This document shows, in pieces, positions 39,821-48,664 of a DNA stretch of 64,000 bases; position 1 is the stretch's first letter; each line of letters opens with the position of its first letter. Origin of the DNA: Variovorax paradoxus (GTDB taxonomy: Bacteria; Pseudomonadota; Gammaproteobacteria; Burkholderiales; Burkholderiaceae_C). The notes beneath the pieces were generated by a model. It was not told where the DNA came from. It saw only the letters and a program-made list of their open reading frames with translations, and did not search any database. The translations under genes and the position numbers were made by a program. Location of the stretch: assembly GCF_000834655.1 (NCBI RefSeq), contig NZ_JXQQ01000048.1, forward strand, positions 62,001-126,000. Reading direction: 5' to 3'.

Positions 39821-41143
39821 TCAGCCCTTTGCTGGCAACACCGTTCCGCGGCTCTCGCCGAATCCGATGCGCGCATGCCCCGGCTTCTCGCACCAGCCGC
39901 GCAGCAGCACTGCGTCGCCGTCTTCCACGAACCCACGCTGCTCGCCGTTGGCCAATGCAACGGGGCTCTGCCCCGCGCGCGTCAGTTCGATGATTGCGCC
40001 GGCCTCGCCCGGCCCGGGGCCCGAGATGGTGCCGCTGCCGAACAGGTCGCCCGCGTTCAGCTGGCAGCCGCCCACGGTGTGGTGCGCCACCATCTGCGCT
40101 ACGCTCCAGTACTGATGTTTGAAGCTCGTGCGCGACAGGCGTGACGGGCCGCTCTTGTCCCCGCGCGCCTTTTCGCTTTCGAGCCATACCTCCAGGCGGA
40201 TATCGATCGCGCCGCTGTCGCGGTTCGCCTTGCTCTCCAGGTAGTCGAGCGGCTGGGGCTCCTCGGCGGGCCGCGTCCAGGCCTGGCGATAGGGCGCAAG
40301 TGCTTCCATCGTCACGATCCACGGAGAGATGGTGGTCGCGAAGTTCTTCGCGAGGAAGGGCCCGAGCGGCGCCATCTCCCAGAACTGGATGTCGCGTGCC
40401 GACCAGTCGTTGAGCAGGCAGATGCCGAAGATGTGTTCCTCGGCGCGCTCCAGCGGAATGGGTTCGCCGGCCGCGTTGCCTTCGCCGATCCACACGCCGA
40501 GTTCGAGCTCGTAGTCCAGCCGGGCGCACGCGTGGTAGGTGGGCGTCATCGCGCCCGGCGCCATGGTCTGCCCCATCGGCCTGTGGAAGCGCTGCCCGCT
40601 CACGCCGATGGTCGAGACGCGCCCGTGGTAGGCCGTCGGAATCCAGCGGAAGTTCGGCGTGACGTCGCCCTCGGGGTTGAACAGGCGCGTGATGTTCAGC
40701 GCGTGGTCGATCGATGTGTAGAAGTCGGTGTAGTCGCCGATGCGCGCAGGCAGGGTGTATGCGACCTCGGACTGCGGCACGAGGCATTTGCGCACGTCGT
40801 CCACCGTCGCCGCGGGCGCATCGCTTCGCAGCAGCGCGAAGACCGCGTGGCGCAGCGCCCGCCACGCGGCGGGGCCGAGCGCGAAGAAATCGTTCAGCGC
40901 GGGCAGGGCGGCCACGCGCGCCGCATCGAGCGCGAGTCCTTCGACATGCGAGCCCGCGGCCAGCGCAGCGAGGTCGAGCACCTGGTCGCCGATGGCCACG
41001 CCGCCCCGAAACGGCTCGGGGCTGCCGATGCGGCGGAACTCCGCATACGGCAGGTTCTGGATCGGAAAGTCGCCACCGGCGAGATTGGCGGTATCCACCC
41101 AGCTGCGGGCGTCGACGTCGTGCGTTTGGTTGAGTTCGATCAT
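39821..41143 (-). CDS. fahA: Fumarylacetoacetase
   Basis: The 440-residue protein has the N-terminal SH3-like part and C-terminal FAH domain. DYTDFYTSIDHA carries Asp140 and His147, the counterparts of the calcium ligand and catalytic His of the mouse enzyme, and DWSARDIQFWE and the metal-binding region LGVWIGEG follow. It hydrolyses fumarylacetoacetate to fumarate and acetoacetate, the last step of homogentisate breakdown. Homogentisate dioxygenase is not adjacent. It is the last gene of the TetR-ABC-cyclase operon. Confidence 0.94.
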   Translation of the reverse strand: MIELNQTHDVDARSWVDTANLAGGDFPIQNLPYAEFRRIGSPEPFRGGVAIGDQVLDLAALAAGSHVEGLALDAARVAALPALNDFFALGPAAWRALRHAVFALLRSDAPAATVDDVRKCLVPQSEVAYTLPARIGDYTDFYTSIDHALNITRLFNPEGDVTPNFRWIPTAYHGRVSTIGVSGQRFHRPMGQTMAPGAMTPTYHACARLDYELELGVWIGEGNAAGEPIPLERAEEHIFGICLLNDWSARDIQFWEMAPLGPFLAKNFATTISPWIVTMEALAPYRQAWTRPAEEPQPLDYLESKANRDSGAIDIRLEVWLESEKARGDKSGPSRLSRTSFKHQYWSVAQMVAHHTVGGCQLNAGDLFGSGTISGPGPGEAGAIIELTRAGQSPVALANGEQRGFVEDGDAVLLRGWCEKPGHARIGFGESRGTVLPAKG

Positions 41144-41162
41144 GGATAAGGTTTTCCTTCGC

Positions 41163-41969
41163 TCAGACAGACGCCATCAGTGCGTCGTCGAAGATCGCGA
41201 CCGCACGCGTCCAGCCCGCCGAGGCGCCGCGGATCTTGTGCGGGAAGCAGCTGATGAAAAAGCCCGTCGGCGGCAGCACCTCCAGGTTGTGCAGCTTCTC
41301 GATGTGGCAGTAGCCGATGTCGCGGCCGGCCTTGTGGCCTTCCCAGATCAGCGAGGCGTCTTGCGTCTCGCCGTACTTTTTGGCGGTGTGCACGAACGGC
41401 GCGTCCCAGCTCCATGCGTCGGTGCCCGTGAGGCGCACGCCGCGCTCCAGCAGATACATCGTCGCTTCGTAGCCCATGCCTGCGCCGGCCGACACGTAGT
41501 CGGGGTTGCCGTAGCGTTTGCCGGCGCGCGTGTTGACCACCACGATCTCCAGCGGGCTCAGCGTGTGGCCGATGCGCTTGAGCTCGGCCTCGACGTCGGC
41601 GGCCGTGACCACGTAGCCGTCGGCGAAGTGGCGAAAGTCCAGCTTCACGCCCGGCTGGAAGCACCACTCGAGCGGCACGTCGTGGATGGCGATGGCGGGC
41701 TTCTTCTCGCCGAGCGCCTTGTCCATGGTCGAGTGGAAGTGATAGGGCGCATCCAGGTGCGTGCCGTTGTGCGTGGATAGCTGCACCAGCTCCACGGCCC
41801 AGCCCTCGCCGTCCGGGAGGTCCTCTTTCTTCAGGCCGGGAAAGAAGGGTTCGATCTGCTCGTAGGTCTGCTCGTGCGTGAAGTACTGGATCTTGGGCGC
41901 GAAGGCGGGCGGGTCGGAGAGGACGTCGTTCTCCAGAAAGATCGAGAGGTCGACGAATTTGCGTGGCAT
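41163..41969 (-). CDS. Cyclase-family (kynurenine-formamidase-like) hydrolase
   Basis: The 268-residue protein has the metal motif H67-N-G-T-H71-L-D73-AP typical of the cyclase/kynurenine formamidase family, and starts MPRKFVDLS, as many members do. It begins at the ATG at 41969 after AAGGAG. It may hydrolyse an amide or lactone imported by the ABC transporter just upstream (47-bp gap). It precedes fahA by 19 bp, so the two enzymes act on the same route. Not recognised beyond family. Confidence 0.85.
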   Translation of the reverse strand: MPRKFVDLSIFLENDVLSDPPAFAPKIQYFTHEQTYEQIEPFFPGLKKEDLPDGEGWAVELVQLSTHNGTHLDAPYHFHSTMDKALGEKKPAIAIHDVPLEWCFQPGVKLDFRHFADGYVVTAADVEAELKRIGHTLSPLEIVVVNTRAGKRYGNPDYVSAGAGMGYEATMYLLERGVRLTGTDAWSWDAPFVHTAKKYGETQDASLIWEGHKAGRDIGYCHIEKLHNLEVLPPTGFFISCFPHKIRGASAGWTRAVAIFDDALMASV

Positions 41970-42016
41970 GCGGGGCTCCTTGTGGGTATTGGTGTTGGCG
42001 TGGAGGAATCGATCGG

Positions 42017-42808
42017 TCAGGGTTGCTGCCAGCGCAGCAGGCGCTTCTCGGCAAAGGCCAGCAGCGCATTGCTCGCGAAGCCGATGAGACCGAGCAGGAC
42101 GATGCCGGCGAAAAGATCGCTGGCGCGGAAGGCGCGTGCGGCCAGCAGGATGGCCTGGCCCAGGCCGCTCTGCGAGGCGATCATCTCGCCCACCACCGCG
42201 ACGATCAGCGCAATGGTCAGCGCCAGGCGCATGCCGGCCAGGATGTCGGGCATCGCATTGGGCAGGCCCATCTTCCAGATGTACGCCGCACGCGACATCT
42301 GCAGGCAGCGAGCCACTTCCGCCAGACGCGGCTCCACCGCCGCGAAGCCGTGCACCGTGGCCAGCAGCACCGGCCACATCGCGCCGAACGCGACCACGAA
42401 CAGCACCATGCCGGGGTTCAGCCCGAAGATCGAAATGGCGAGCGGCAGCAAGGCCGATGCGGGCAGCGGGCGGATGAATTCGAGCGTCGGTTGAACCCAC
42501 GCGCGCACCGCGGGCGACACGCCGATGGCCGCGCCCAGCGCCACGCCGAACAGCGAGGCCAGCAGCCAGCCCTCGACCATGCGGCCGATCGTGGCCTGGG
42601 TGAAGGCCAGCAGTTCGCCGTTGCCTGAACCACCGGAGAGATTGAGTCCTTCGAGCAGGCTCGCGAAAGTGGCCTGCGGCGTCGGCAGGAACACCCGGCT
42701 CACCCAACCCGCGTTGCTCGCGACCCACCAGAGCGCGACGAGCGCGCAGAGCACGGCAAACGAGCCGAGCCAGTTCAGGCCCGAAAATGCGCGTTCATTG
42801 CCGTTCAT
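42017..42808 (-). CDS. ABC permease, SsuC/TauC (NitT) type, second subunit
   Basis: The 263-residue permease has about six membrane segments, and the cytoplasmic coupling loop EVARCLQMSRAAYIWKMGLPNAMPDILAGM (near 145-175), diagnostic of binding-protein-dependent permeases of the nitrate/sulfonate/taurine group. Its ATG at 42808 overlaps the stop of the other permease (42805). Two different permeases in one operon suggest a heterodimer. Confidence 0.9.
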   Translation of the reverse strand: MNGNERAFSGLNWLGSFAVLCALVALWWVASNAGWVSRVFLPTPQATFASLLEGLNLSGGSGNGELLAFTQATIGRMVEGWLLASLFGVALGAAIGVSPAVRAWVQPTLEFIRPLPASALLPLAISIFGLNPGMVLFVVAFGAMWPVLLATVHGFAAVEPRLAEVARCLQMSRAAYIWKMGLPNAMPDILAGMRLALTIALIVAVVGEMIASQSGLGQAILLAARAFRASDLFAGIVLLGLIGFASNALLAFAEKRLLRWQQP

Positions 42809-43575
42809 GGCGCGACCCCCATGCGCCGAGCGACCGCTCGCTGCAGCAGCACCATGCCCGCGTTGACCGCGAAGCCCACCACGCCGATCCAGCCGAGCCA
42901 TGCGAGCATGAGCGCGGGGTCGAAGCTCTGCTGCGCGATCATCATCGCGTAGCCCATGCCGTTGGGATTGGCCGCGATCTCCACCGTCACGGCCACCACC
43001 AGCGCGACCGCCACACCCAGCCGCAGCGCGACGAACAGGCGGGGCACGATGGCCGGCAGCACGATCTTGAAGGCACGTTCGCGCGCCGACAGGCCCAGCA
43101 CGCGACTCACTTCGAGCAGGCGCGGCTCGATCTGCTGCACCGCCGACTGCACCAGCACCAGGAGCGGCCAGAAGGTGGCGAAGGCGACGATGGCCAGTTC
43201 CATGCGCACGCCGAAGCCGAAGGCCAGCATCGCGAGCGGAATCAGCGCGACCGAGGGCACCGGCCGCAGCACCTCGATGGAGACCGAGCCCAACTGCGCC
43301 GCACGCCGCGAGAGGCCGAGCACCAGGCCCAGCGCGATGCCGAGCATGGCGCCGACCAGCAAGCCGAGCGCCGCGGTGCCGAGCGTGAACCCGGTGGCCT
43401 GCCAGAGCGAGCCGTCGAGCGCGGCGCCGACGAAGGCCCTGGCAGCCGCGCTCGGCGGCGCGAGCGCATCGCTGCCCAACGCCGCGGCGCGCCGTGCGTA
43501 CCACTCGAAGGCGCCGACAAGCACCGCGGGAAACACCCACGGCCGGAGCCACCGGAAGAAGCGGCCTTCAGTCAT
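42805..43575 (-). CDS. ABC permease, SsuC/TauC (NitT) type, first subunit
   Basis: The 256-residue permease has about six membrane segments and the coupling loop LLEVSRVLGLSARERAFKIVLPAIVPRLF (near 140-168). The ATG at 43575 lies 8 bp inside the end of the ATPase gene. It is similar in build but not in detail to the next permease, consistent with a heterodimeric transporter. Confidence 0.9.
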   Translation of the reverse strand: MTEGRFFRWLRPWVFPAVLVGAFEWYARRAAALGSDALAPPSAAARAFVGAALDGSLWQATGFTLGTAALGLLVGAMLGIALGLVLGLSRRAAQLGSVSIEVLRPVPSVALIPLAMLAFGFGVRMELAIVAFATFWPLLVLVQSAVQQIEPRLLEVSRVLGLSARERAFKIVLPAIVPRLFVALRLGVAVALVVAVTVEIAANPNGMGYAMMIAQQSFDPALMLAWLGWIGVVGFAVNAGMVLLQRAVARRMGVAP

Positions 43576-44425
43576 GGCCCTGCTCGATGAAAGCGAACAG
43601 CTCACGCCGCAACTGCAGGTACTCCGGATGCTCCTTGGTGGTGAGTTGGTCGCGCGGGCGCGGGATCTTCACGTCGATCATCCGCGCGAGGCTCGGCCGT
43701 CCGGGTCCTGGATTGGCCTGCAGCGCGATCACCCGGTCGCCCAGGTAGATGGCCTCTTCGAGATCGTGCGTGACGAACAGCACCGTGAGCCCGTCGTCGC
43801 ACACCAGCCGCGCCAGCTCGTCCTGCAGGCTTTGCCGCGTAAGCGCATCGAGCGCGCCGAAGGGCTCGTCCATCATCATCAGCTCGGGCTTCTGCGCGAG
43901 GCAGCGCGCGATCTGTGCGCGCTGCTGCATGCCGCCCGACAGCTGCACGGGAAACTTGTGCGCATGCTTGGCGAGGCCGACCTTGCCGAGCACGTCGGCG
44001 ATGCGCGGCGCGCGCTCGGCGGCCGGCACGCCGGCCGCTTCGAGCGCGAGGCTCACGTTGCCTTCCACCGTGCGCCACGGCAGCAGCGCGCGGCCGTAGT
44101 CCTGGAACACAAACGCAACTTCGCGCGAGGGCTCGGTCATCTTCACGCCTTTGCGGCGCACCTCGCCGGCGCTCGCCGCGACGAGGCCGCTGGCTGCGCG
44201 CAGCAGCGTGGTCTTGCCGCAGCCGCTCGGGCCGACGATGCAGACGAACTCGCCGCGCGCCACTTCGAACGAGGTGGGCGAAAGAATCTCGCGGCCCCCG
44301 AGGCGGATGGTGACGCCGTCGAAGCGCAGGAACGGCGTGGCATGCGTCGCGGAACTCGATGGGGAGCGCGCGGCACTGGCGGAAAGCGCGGCGCGCGCGG
44401 TGATCGGGGCGGGCGTGGAAATCAC
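43568..44425 (-). CDS. ABC ATPase, SsuB/TauB (NitT) type
   Basis: The 285-residue ATPase has Walker A GPSGCGKTT near 72-80, the signature LSGGMQQR near 168 and Walker B ELMMMDEPFGALDALT. The start is most likely the GTG at 44425, overlapping the stop of the binding-protein gene (GTGA); the first 30 residues (Ala/Ser/Thr-rich) are longer than typical. The C-terminal RDQLTTKEHPEYLQLRREL is typical of the SsuB group. Confidence 0.92.
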   Translation of the reverse strand: MISTPAPITARAALSASAARSPSSSATHATPFLRFDGVTIRLGGREILSPTSFEVARGEFVCIVGPSGCGKTTLLRAASGLVAASAGEVRRKGVKMTEPSREVAFVFQDYGRALLPWRTVEGNVSLALEAAGVPAAERAPRIADVLGKVGLAKHAHKFPVQLSGGMQQRAQIARCLAQKPELMMMDEPFGALDALTRQSLQDELARLVCDDGLTVLFVTHDLEEAIYLGDRVIALQANPGPGRPSLARMIDVKIPRPRDQLTTKEHPEYLQLRRELFAFIEQGHD

Positions 44426-45369
44426 TTGGCGATCAACTTCGCAACGTCGATGTGGGTCTTGAGCATGTCCTGCTCCTTCATGAGCCCGGTCCAGTAGCCC
44501 AGCTGCCTGTCGGTGACGACCGGGCCGGGCGGCGAGACCTGCACCTTGGCCAGCACGTCGGGCGGCAGCTTGATGTACCTGCCGATCGCCGCACGCACCT
44601 TCGAATCGTTTTTCGCCTGCTGCATGAAGCCGCCGGACTCGACCAGCGCTTCGCGGAACGCGCGCGCCGTCGCGGGGTTCTTCGCCACCCACTCGCGCTT
44701 GGCCGCATGCACGATGGTCTGGTTGTTGTCGGGCAGGAATGTCGAGTAATAGGAAGCGACATAGCCCGCGCCGCTCTCTGTGATGCGGCTCATGAACGGA
44801 TCGGCCGACACCACCGCATCCACCGAGCCGCCGCGCAGCAGGTCCGCATGCTGCGGGAACGAGGCCTCGACGAAGTTGACCTTGCGGTAGTCCACGCCGC
44901 TGTCCTTAAGCCATGCGCGGAAGGTCACGTGCAGGAAGGCGCCCAGGCCCGGTACGCCGATCTTCTTGCCCACGCAGTCCTGCGGGCTCTTGATGCCCGA
45001 ACCTGCGCGCGCCAAGAGGCCGAAGCTGGTGATGGTCTTGGAGGTGAGGCCGCCGCCGGCCACCAGCACGAGATCGAGGCCGCCGTCCACCGCCTGCAGG
45101 AACACCGAGGGCGTGGGGCCGCCGATCTGCAGCGAATCGGACTGCAGCGCCGCCGGGATCGTGGAGTTGAGCGGAATGAACTTGAGCTCGACGTCGAGCC
45201 CGCGTTTCTTGAAGTAGCCCTCTTCGGCTGCCACGAAGATAGAGGCGAAGTCGGTCACGGCCGTGTAGCCGAACACGATCTTCGGATGGGACTGCTGCGC
45301 GCGCAAAGGCAGCGCGGCGGCGGCCGATGCGGCCGCGAGCGCCGACAGCAGGGTGCGTCGTTTCATCAT
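44422..45369 (-). CDS. NitT/TauT-type ABC substrate-binding protein
   Basis: The 315-residue protein has an N-terminal signal (RRTLLSALAAASAAAALPLRAQ, with a twin Arg) and a NMT1/SsuA-like periplasmic fold: AAEEGYFKKRGLDVELKFI near 50-68 and GPTPSVFLQAV. The family binds nitrate, taurine, sulfonates, pyrimidine precursors or aromatic acids; the ligand cannot be told here. It follows the TetR gene, overlapping its stop by 4 bp (45366-45369). Confidence 0.9.
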   Translation of the reverse strand: MMKRRTLLSALAAASAAAALPLRAQQSHPKIVFGYTAVTDFASIFVAAEEGYFKKRGLDVELKFIPLNSTIPAALQSDSLQIGGPTPSVFLQAVDGGLDLVLVAGGGLTSKTITSFGLLARAGSGIKSPQDCVGKKIGVPGLGAFLHVTFRAWLKDSGVDYRKVNFVEASFPQHADLLRGGSVDAVVSADPFMSRITESGAGYVASYYSTFLPDNNQTIVHAAKREWVAKNPATARAFREALVESGGFMQQAKNDSKVRAAIGRYIKLPPDVLAKVQVSPPGPVVTDRQLGYWTGLMKEQDMLKTHIDVAKLIAK

Positions 45370-46097
45370 GTCTTGTGTCTCCGGGTGGGGGTCTTCTGTG
45401 TGCGCGGGGTCTTGGGCTTCGGCAGCGCGGCGCGCAGGCCGCCGACGATGAAGTTCACCAGCATCGGCGCCATCGCGGGATCGGCGCGCTTGTTCTCGCC
45501 GCGCGAAAGCCGTTCGATGCGGGTGTCGTTCAGGTGATGCAGCAGCGCGCCGAGCGCGAACTGGTAGCCCCACGCGACCTGGCTGCGCGTGGCGTGCGGC
45601 AGTGCGACGTGCAGCGCATCGATGTACGCGGTGGCCAGCGGATCGAAGTAGCCGCGCAGCACGCGGTCGGCTTCCTCGGTCGCGTGATAGAGCTCGCGCG
45701 CCACCAGCAGCGCGTAGTACTCGCCCTCGGCGCTCGCGCGCAAGGCAAGCACGGGCGCGGTGAAGGCTTCGATGATGCGCGGCAGCGTGTGCGCGTCGTC
45801 GGGGTCGTTGTCCACCTTGTTCAGGCGCGCGAGCCGCTCGTCGATCGAGTGGCTCCAGTGCTCGAAGATGGCGTGGAAGAGGTCTTGCTTCGGCCCGAAG
45901 TAATAGCCCACCAGCGCCAGCGGCACGCTCGCCTCCTCGGCGATCTGCCGGATCGTCACCGCGTGGTAGCCGTGCTGCGCGAACAGCTTCTCGGCGGCCA
46001 GCAGGATGGCCTGGCGGCGGTCGGGGCGGCCGGCTTCGGCGGTGATGGTCGCTGCCCGCGAAGGGCTGCGCCGTGCGGTCGGGGTGCGGGTGCTCAT
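45366..46097 (-). CDS. TetR-family regulator of the ABC-cyclase-fahA operon
   Basis: The 243-residue protein has an N-terminal helix-turn-helix (RQAILLAAEKLFAQHG, then TIRQIAEEASVPLALVGYYFGPKQDLF near 48-74) and a large C-terminal ligand domain. It is the first gene of the leftward operon, so it autoregulates it, and it faces aacS across a region with a matching dyad. The C-terminal tail is Lys/Arg/Thr-rich (KPKTPRTQKTP). The effector is not known. Confidence 0.9.
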   Translation of the reverse strand: MSTRTPTARRSPSRAATITAEAGRPDRRQAILLAAEKLFAQHGYHAVTIRQIAEEASVPLALVGYYFGPKQDLFHAIFEHWSHSIDERLARLNKVDNDPDDAHTLPRIIEAFTAPVLALRASAEGEYYALLVARELYHATEEADRVLRGYFDPLATAYIDALHVALPHATRSQVAWGYQFALGALLHHLNDTRIERLSRGENKRADPAMAPMLVNFIVGGLRAALPKPKTPRTQKTPTRRHKT

Positions 46098-46114
46098 GGG
46101 TGCGTATTGAACGC

Positions 46115-46143
46115 TTGTACAAAAATGTTGAACACGCGTACAA
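46115..46143. promoter_or_regulatory. Dyad ttgtac-N17-gtacaa in the TetR/aacS gap
   Basis: The arms at 46115-46120 and 46138-46143 are perfect complements, placed 18 bp before the TetR start and 56 bp before aacS. Their spacing fits a TetR-type operator controlling both directions. Inferred from position and symmetry. Confidence 0.5.
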
Positions 46144-46198
46144 ACCCTGAGGTCAACCCCGATTGAGCACGCCTGTTGGCAGCGCTACGCTTGCTTGC

Positions 46199-48193
46199 AT
46201 GCCCGCTCCCAACATCCCCCAGATCCGCCTCTATCAAAACTGGCTGCGTGAAGCGCGCGGCCTCTCGTTCGACACCTACGACGCGCTGTGGCGCTGGTCC
46301 GTCACCGACCTCGATGCCTTCTGGCAAAGCATCTGGGACTACGCCGGCCTCGAGTCGCCGACGCCGCACACCGCGGTGCTCGCCCAGGCGCGCATGCCCG
46401 GCGCGCGCTGGTTCCCTGGCGCGCAGGTCAACTACACGCGCGAGGTGCTGCGCCATGCCGATGCGGCGCACGCGGCAGGCATGCCCGCCATCGTGAGCGA
46501 CAACGAACTCGGCGAAGTACGCGAGCTGTCGTGGCCCGAGATGCGCCGCCAGGTCGCCGCAGTGGCGCTCACGCTCAAGTCGCTCGGCGTGCAGCGTGGC
46601 GACCGCGTGGCCGCCTACATGCCCAACGTGCCCGAGACGATGGTCGCGTTTCTCGCGTGCTCCAGCATCGGTGCGATCTGGAGCGTGTGCGCGCCCGACA
46701 TGGGCACCGCCGCCGTGGCCGACCGCTTCCGCCAGATCGAGCCCAAGGTGCTGATCGCCGTGGACGGCGTGCATTACGGCGGCAAGCCGCTCGACCGCAG
46801 CGCCGTGCTGAAGGAGCTGCGTGCGCAGTTGCCGAGCGTGAAAAAGCTGCTGCTCGTGAAGACGCCGTTCGCAGCAGGCGCGGTCGAACACGACGTCGAC
46901 TGGACCGGGGCCATCGCGCGCAACGACGCGGAGGTCGCCGCCTTCGAACCCGAATGGCTGCCCTTCGACCACCCGATCTGGATCGTCTATTCGAGCGGCA
47001 CCACCGGTCTGCCCAAACCCATCGTGCACGGGCAGGGCGGCATCCTCCTGACGATGCACGCCTGTGGCCTGCACAACGACGTGGGCGCAAGCTACGGCGC
47101 CAACAACTTCGGCGAGCGCTACCACTGGTACAGCTCCACCGGCTGGGTGATGTGGAATTCGCAGCTCTCGGGCATGGCCTTCGGCGCGACCATCTGCATC
47201 TACGACGGCAACCCGGCCGGCAGCAAGGAGAAGCCCGACTGGGGCGTGCTGTGGCGCTTCGTCGCGCGGCACAAGGTCACCTTCTTCGGCGCTGGTGCGG
47301 CCTACTTCACCAATTGCATGAAGGCCGGCATCGTCGCGAAGGAATACGGCGATCTTTCTCGCGTCCGGGCGCTCGGCAGCACCGGCTCGCCGCTGCCCGA
47401 CGAGGTGCAGCGCTGGGGCTCGCAGCAGATCCTCGATGCGGGCTCCAGGGACGTGTGGTGGTGCAACATTTCAGGCGGCACCGACTTCTGCGGCGCCTTC
47501 GTCGGCGGCAACCGCGAGCTGCCCGAGGTGCCGGGCCAGATGCAGTGCCGCGAACTCGGCCATGCGGTGGAGGCATGGAACGAGCAGGGCCAGCCGGTCA
47601 TCGGCGAAGTGGGCGAGCTGGTCTGCACCAAGGCCATTCCGTCGATGCCGCTCTACTTCTGGGGCGACGAGGGCAATGCGCGCTACGTGTCGAGCTACTT
47701 CGACACCTACCCCGGTGTATGGCGCCATGGCGACTGGATAAAAATCGGCGAAGACGGCGGCTGCATCATCTACGGCCGCAGCGACGCCACCATCAACCGC
47801 CAGGGCCTGCGCATGGGCACCAGCGAGATCTACAGCGCGGTCGAAGGGCTGCCCGAGGTGCTCGACTCGATGGTGGTCGATCTCGAATACCTGGGCCGCG
47901 ACAGCTACATGCCGCTCTTCGTGGTGCTGCGCCCGGGCATCGCGCTCGACGAAGCGATGCGAAACCGGCTCAACAACGCGATCAAGACTTCGCTCTCGCC
48001 GCGCTTCGTGCCCAACGAGATCTTCCAGGTCGCCGAGATTCCGCGCACGCTCTCGGGCAAGAAGCAGGAGCTGCCGATCAAGAAGCTGCTGCTGGGCCAG
48101 CCGATCGAGAAGGTGGTCAACCGAGAGGCGATGGCCAACCCCGCAAGCCTCGATTGGTATGTGGCTTTTGCCGCGCAGCGTGCCTCCGCATAA
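46199..48193 (+). CDS. aacS: Acetoacetyl-CoA synthetase
   Basis: The 664-residue ANL enzyme has the P-loop IVYSSGTTGLPKP near 262-274 and the C-terminal catalytic region PRTLSGKKQELPIK near 615-628. The length and the N-terminal segment (FWQSIWDYAGL, then PGARWFPGAQVNYTREVL) are those of acetoacetyl-CoA synthetases rather than acetyl-CoA synthetases. It activates acetoacetate, which fumarylacetoacetase (in the facing operon) and BKACE release. I start at ATG 46199; a TTG at 46163 is in frame. Confidence 0.9.
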   Translation: MPAPNIPQIRLYQNWLREARGLSFDTYDALWRWSVTDLDAFWQSIWDYAGLESPTPHTAVLAQARMPGARWFPGAQVNYTREVLRHADAAHAAGMPAIVSDNELGEVRELSWPEMRRQVAAVALTLKSLGVQRGDRVAAYMPNVPETMVAFLACSSIGAIWSVCAPDMGTAAVADRFRQIEPKVLIAVDGVHYGGKPLDRSAVLKELRAQLPSVKKLLLVKTPFAAGAVEHDVDWTGAIARNDAEVAAFEPEWLPFDHPIWIVYSSGTTGLPKPIVHGQGGILLTMHACGLHNDVGASYGANNFGERYHWYSSTGWVMWNSQLSGMAFGATICIYDGNPAGSKEKPDWGVLWRFVARHKVTFFGAGAAYFTNCMKAGIVAKEYGDLSRVRALGSTGSPLPDEVQRWGSQQILDAGSRDVWWCNISGGTDFCGAFVGGNRELPEVPGQMQCRELGHAVEAWNEQGQPVIGEVGELVCTKAIPSMPLYFWGDEGNARYVSSYFDTYPGVWRHGDWIKIGEDGGCIIYGRSDATINRQGLRMGTSEIYSAVEGLPEVLDSMVVDLEYLGRDSYMPLFVVLRPGIALDEAMRNRLNNAIKTSLSPRFVPNEIFQVAEIPRTLSGKKQELPIKKLLLGQPIEKVVNREAMANPASLDWYVAFAAQRASA

Positions 48194-48201
48194 TTGTCCG
48201 G

Positions 48202-48657
48202 ATGAAAAGACGCACCAGCCTTGTCCTGCTTTCCGCCGCTGCCGGCGCCTCGTTGCTGAGCGCCTGTGCGTCGCCTTCTTCGGCGGTGTCGAAACCGGCG
48301 CCGCCCGCCGCTTCATCGCTGCGCGTGAGCGGCACGGTGGCCTACCGCCAACGCATCGCGCTCGACCCCTCGGCGGAGGTCGTGGTCCAGCTGCTCGATG
48401 TGTCGCGGATGGATGCGCCCTCGGTCACGCTCGCAGAGCAGCGCATCAAGGCCAACGGCAGGCAGCCGCCCTTCGCCTACGAACTGCAGGTCGATGCCGC
48501 GCGCATCGATCCGCGCATGCGCTACGCGGTGTCGGCGCGCATCCTGCGCGGCGAGCAGCTGCTCTTCATCAACGACACGCAGTACCCGGTGCTCACGCAG
48601 GGCAGCGGCACGACGGCCAGCCTGGTGCTGGTGCGCGTCGCGCCGTCGCCGCGCTGA
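48202..48657 (+). CDS. YbaY-family lipoprotein
   Basis: The 151-residue protein has a signal sequence with a lipobox LLSAC (Cys near 22), then a single beta domain: VSGTVAYRQRIALDPSAEVVVQLLD and the C-terminal TTASLVLVRV. The pattern matches YbaY/type III secretion-associated pilotin-like lipoproteins, found in many proteobacteria with unknown role. It lies 8 bp after aacS, so it may be co-transcribed, though the functions are not linked. Confidence 0.8.
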   Translation: MKRRTSLVLLSAAAGASLLSACASPSSAVSKPAPPAASSLRVSGTVAYRQRIALDPSAEVVVQLLDVSRMDAPSVTLAEQRIKANGRQPPFAYELQVDAARIDPRMRYAVSARILRGEQLLFINDTQYPVLTQGSGTTASLVLVRVAPSPR

Positions 48658-48664
48658 ACGACGC

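Noticed and set aside
46288..48657. 789-codon frame over aacS that includes the lipoprotein
   Set aside because: Only its last 152 codons are real (lipoprotein from 48202); the rest is the wrong frame of aacS.
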